Shown here piece by piece: positions 13,983 to 16,779 of a DNA stretch of 16,779 bases. A model generated the notes under the pieces. The model did not search any database. It had not been told where the DNA came from and saw only the letters and a program-made list of their open reading frames with translations. Position 1 is the stretch's first letter; each line of letters opens with the position of its first letter. Made by a program: the position numbers and the translations under genes. The stretch spans positions 1 through 16,779 of the forward strand of contig CAISKG010000120.1 in NCBI GenBank assembly GCA_903885855.1, read 5' to 3'. This DNA comes from an uncultured Planctomycetaceae bacterium. GTDB lineage: Bacteria; Planctomycetota; Planctomycetia; Pirellulales; UBA1268.

Positions 13983-15471
13983 TCCGCCGATGTCCCGTGC
14001 CCGCCTCGTGCTTCCCCTCCTGCTCGCCGCCATGACAGCCGCCATGACCGCCGCCGCCGCACCGCCGGAGAAGGTCGCCACCGTCGAGGGGGTGAGCGAG
14101 TACCGCTTCGCCAACGGCGCCCGGCTGGTGCTCTTTCCCGATCCCTCCCGCCCCACGATCACCGTCAACATGACGGTCCTCGTCGGCTCGCGGCACGAGG
14201 GCTACGGCGAGGCGGGCATGGCCCACCTCCTCGAGCACCTGGTCTTCAAGGGGACGCCGACGTTCCCGGAGGTGCCGAAGGCGCTGCGCGACCATGGGGC
14301 CAGCTTCAACGGCACCACCAACGTCGACCGCACCAACTACTTCGAGACGCTCCCCGCCACCGACGAGAACCTCGAGTTCGCCATCCATCTGGAGTGCGAC
14401 CGGCTCGTCAACAGCTTCGTGCGCCGCGAGGATCTGCTCTCCGAGTTCACCGTGGTGCGCAACGAGTTCGAGCGCGGCGAGAACAGCCCCGAGCGCGTCC
14501 TCGCGCAGCGCGTGCAGGCGGCGGCCTACGAGTGGCACAACTACGGCAAGTCGACGATCGGCAACCGCTCCGACATCGAGCGCGTGCCGATCGACAACCT
14601 GCGCGACTTCTACCAGCGTTTCTACCAGCCCGACAACGTCGTCCTCATCGTGACCGGCAAGTTCGAGGAGGCGCGGGCCCTGGAGCTCGCCGGGAAGTAT
14701 CTCGGCTCGATCCCGCGCCCCACGCGCCGCCTCCCCTCGACCTACACCGAGGAGCCGGCCCAGGACGGCGAGCGGATGGTGATCCTGCGGCGCGTGGGGA
14801 AGGTGGGGGCCGTGATGGCCGCCTACCACATCCCCGCCGCGGCCCACCCCGACTGGGCCCCCCTCTCGATGCTCGCGAGCATCCTCTCGGAGGACAAGAT
14901 CGGCCGCCTCGAGAAGGGCCTCGTCGAGCCGGGCATCGCCACGAGCTCGAGCGCCGGCGCCGACGACACCCACGATCCCGGCCTCTTCTCCTTCATGGCG
15001 CAGCCGGCCGAGGGGAAGCTCGACGAGACGGAGGCGACGCTCCTGGCGATCGCCGACGGCGTCGGCGACACCCCCTTCACCGCCGAGGAGCTCGACCGGG
15101 CCAAGCTCCGCGCCAAGCGCGGCTACGACAACGCCATCGCCAACGCGGCCACGATGGCCCAGGCGCTCTCCTCGGCGACGGCGATGGGCGACTGGCGGCT
15201 GTGGTTCCTGCAGCGTGACCGGATCGCCGCCACCACCGTCGACGACGTCAACCGGGTGGCGAAGGCCTACTTCCGCCCGCACAACCGCACGGTGGGCCGC
15301 TTCGTGCCGGCCGACGCCCCGCAGCGCCTGCCGGTGCCGGCGGTGGAGTCGATCGCCGACCTCGTCAAGGACTACCGCGGCGGCGAAGCGGTGGCCGCCG
15401 GCGAGGCCTTCGATCCCTCGCCGGAGAACATCGACGCCCGCACCACCGTGGTCGACATCGACGGCGTCAAG

Positions 15472-15484
15472 GTCGCCCCTGCCC
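15472..15484 (+). other. Frameshift junction in the M16 peptidase gene
   Basis: The sequence reads GTC GCC CCT GCC in the first frame, while the family expects 'KVAL(L)PKK'. Deleting one C of the CCCC run (15476-15479) gives K-V-A-L-P-K-K. Adding two bases (CT) would give K-V-A-L-L-P-K-K. There is no stop codon or obvious slippery heptamer at the junction. Confidence 0.8.
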
Positions 15485-15661
15485 AAGAAGAACCGCGGCG
15501 AGACGGTCACCTTCTCGCTGGCGCTGCGCTACGGCAACGAGGATTCGCTCGAGGGCCTCGCCACCGCGGCCGGCATGCTCCCCTCGATGCTGATGGCGGG
15601 CACGAGCAAGTACGACCGCCAGCAGCTGCGGCAGAAATTCGACGAGCTCGGCGCCCGGATG

Positions 15662-15712
15662 GGGGGCGGCGGCGGCCGGCGCGGCGGCCGCGGCGGCGGC
15701 GGCGGCCCGGGC
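15662..15712 (+). repeat. GGC/CGC-rich triplet tract encoding a Gly/Arg loop
   Basis: Seventeen codons, almost all GGC with a few CGN, encode G5-RR-GG-R-G5-P-G in the second half of the M16 protein. The tract lies between FDELGARM and VLSFGMEAKRG, where the family has a short surface loop. It is a low-complexity tract prone to slippage. Confidence 0.8.
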
Positions 15713-16745
15713 GTGCTCTCCTTCGGCATGGAGGCGAAGCGCGGCACCCTGCCGGAGGCGATCCGCCTCCTCGGCGAGGTCCTCCGCGATCCCTCCTTCC
15801 CCGCCGACGAGTTCCAGCAGATGCGGGCCCAGTCGCTCGCGGGGATGGCCCAGATGCAGACCGACCCGCAGATGCTCGCCGGCGTGGCGCTGTCGCGCGG
15901 GCTCTCCGATTACCCGCGCGGCGACGTGCGCCACAATCGCACCATCGAGGAGACGATCGCCGACCTCGAGAGCACCACGCTCGAGCAGGTGAAGGCGCTG
16001 TGGAAGGAGCAGCTCTCGGGCGCCGTCGGCGAGGCGGCGATCGTGGGCGACTTCGACCCCGAGGCCGCGGTGGCCGAACTGCGCCAGGCGCTCGCCGGCT
16101 GGCGCTCGACCACCCCCTTCGAGCGCGTCGAGCGGCGCGTGAAGGCCGACGTCGCCGCGTCCAAGGAGGAGATCCTCACCCCCGACAAGGCCAATGCCGT
16201 GTTCTCGGCGGGGCTCGCCTTCCCCCTCGACGACGACTCCCCCGACGCGGTGGCGCTCGAGATCGGCAACTTCATCCTCGGCGGCGGCACGCTCTCCAGC
16301 CGCCTCGGTGACCGGATCCGGCAGAAGGAGGGGCTGTCGTACGGCGTCAACTCCTCGATCTCCATCCCGGCCCGCGGCGACGACGCCCGTTTCGCCATCA
16401 GCGCCATCACCAATCCCGCCAACATCGACGCGGTGGAGACCGCGGCCATGGAGGAGCTGCGCCGCTTCCTGCAGAGCGGGCCGAGCGAGGAGGAGCTGGC
16501 GACGGCCAAGACCGCCTGGCTCGAGGCCCTCAAGACGGCTCGCTCCTCCGACGGCGCCATCGCCGGGCAGCTGGCCTCGAACCTCGATCTGGGGCGCTCG
16601 ATGCAGCGCGTGGCGGAGGAGGAGCGGCGCATCGAGGCCCTCACCCCGCAGGACGTGCAGGACGCCTTCCGCCGCCACGTCGATCCCGACCGGCTGATCA
16701 TCATCCGCGCCGGGGATTTCCGGCGGTGAGCCGCGGGCGGCGCGT

Positions 16746-16774
16746 GCCGCGGCGGGCCGGGGGCCTGCCGCGGC
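16746..16774 (+). terminator. Long GC hairpin after the M16 gene, likely terminator
   Basis: GCCGCGGC-GGGCC (16746-16758) pairs with GGCCT-GCCGCGGC (16762-16774), a 13-bp stem with one G-T pair and a 3-nt loop. It begins 17 nt after the M16 stop. The window ends 5 nt later, so a T-tract cannot be assessed. Confidence 0.5.
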
Positions 16775-16779
16775 GGCGA

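Larger units (their letters stand above)
13990..16729 (+). pseudogene. Exported M16 (insulinase/pitrilysin-like) zinc peptidase with an internal frameshift
   Basis: The intact gene would encode about 912 residues, with two M16 halves in one chain. A signal peptide (MSRARLVLPLLLAAMTAAMTAAAA, likely cut after the Ala run) points to export. In the first half, AGMAHLLEHLVFKG holds the zinc motif HxxEH (H79, E82, H83), and E159 in VVRNEFERGEN is the third ligand at the usual spacing. The first half runs in frame to about 15477. From about 15479 the conserved sequence continues in the next frame (LPKKNRGETVTFSLALRYG) to the stop at 16727-16729. The second half includes the R..EGLSYGV motif near 16318-16344, expected in the non-catalytic domain that closes on substrate. 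Removing one C from the run at 15476-15479 restores one frame. The cause may be mutation, sequencing error or recoding. Everything else looks intact, which favours a recent change or a base-call error. Confidence 0.85.

Noticed and set aside
10962..14171. Open minus-strand frame of about 1070 codons
   Set aside because: It spans pgpA, the GT-like gene and the M20 gene antisense and has no domain motifs.
15472..15484. Programmed +1 frameshift in the M16 gene
   Set aside because: There is no slow stop codon, no known +1 slippery codon and no upstream Shine-Dalgarno-like stimulator at the junction. An indel or base-call error is simpler.
15479..16311. Continuation of the first M16 frame past the frameshift
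   Set aside because: After 15480 the translation turns into Arg/Pro/Gly-rich noise, while the conserved M16 sequence lies in the next frame. The frame stays open only because stops are rare at this G+C.
1..16779. CRISPR arrays, insertion sequences, rRNA, riboswitches
   Set aside because: No regularly spaced repeats, transposase motifs, rRNA segments or known riboswitch cores were seen on either strand.

Overview
The window is a stretch of bacterial chromosome with very high G+C and dense gene packing. The likely source is a planctomycete, probably Pirellulales-like. This is an inference from gene content and protein style: an acyl-CoA dehydrogenase tail of planctomycete type, a GT9 heptosyltransferase-like gene, an HTTM membrane protein with a membrane-anchored partner, an exported M16 peptidase, and def-fmt-miaB on one strand. 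Ribosome sites are mixed. Some genes have a clear AGGAGG-type site and others have none. No phage, transposon, integrase, CRISPR array or rRNA is visible. It reads as core chromosome with a few odd loci.

Layout. (1) 3-3994, plus strand: the 3' end of an acyl-CoA dehydrogenase-like gene, a GT9 glycosyltransferase, a small two-helix membrane protein, and ligA, whose start overlaps the small gene by 4 nt. (2) 4004-5571, minus strand: a two-gene unit joined by an ATGA overlap. It encodes a single-helix membrane-anchored protein and an HTTM (vitamin-K carboxylase-like) multi-pass protein. (3) 5656-5828: a promoter and a tRNA-Ala(GGC). (4) 5890-7522, plus: a class IV PLP aminotransferase and a VTT/DedA-type membrane protein. 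(5) 7564-10853, minus: def, fmt (ATGA overlap) and miaB. These cover nascent-protein deformylation, initiator-tRNA formylation and tRNA A37 methylthiolation. (6) 11047-12252, plus: pgpA (phosphatidylglycerol synthesis) and a protein that looks like only the N-terminal half of a GT4 glycosyltransferase. (7) 12221-12667, minus: a nucleoside 2-deoxyribosyltransferase-like gene squeezed between plus-strand genes. Its tail overlaps one neighbour and its start codon shares a CATG with the other. (8) 12666-16729, plus: an M20 (PepT-like) peptidase, then an exported M16 zinc peptidase whose reading frame breaks near 15478.

No single locus is clearly a new system. The best candidates for a second look are the HTTM/membrane-partner pair, which recalls SdpA/SdpB-type maturases but has no visible substrate gene; the nested divergent gene with a shared CATG start; the half-length GT-B protein; and the frameshifted M16 gene with its Gly/Arg loop.
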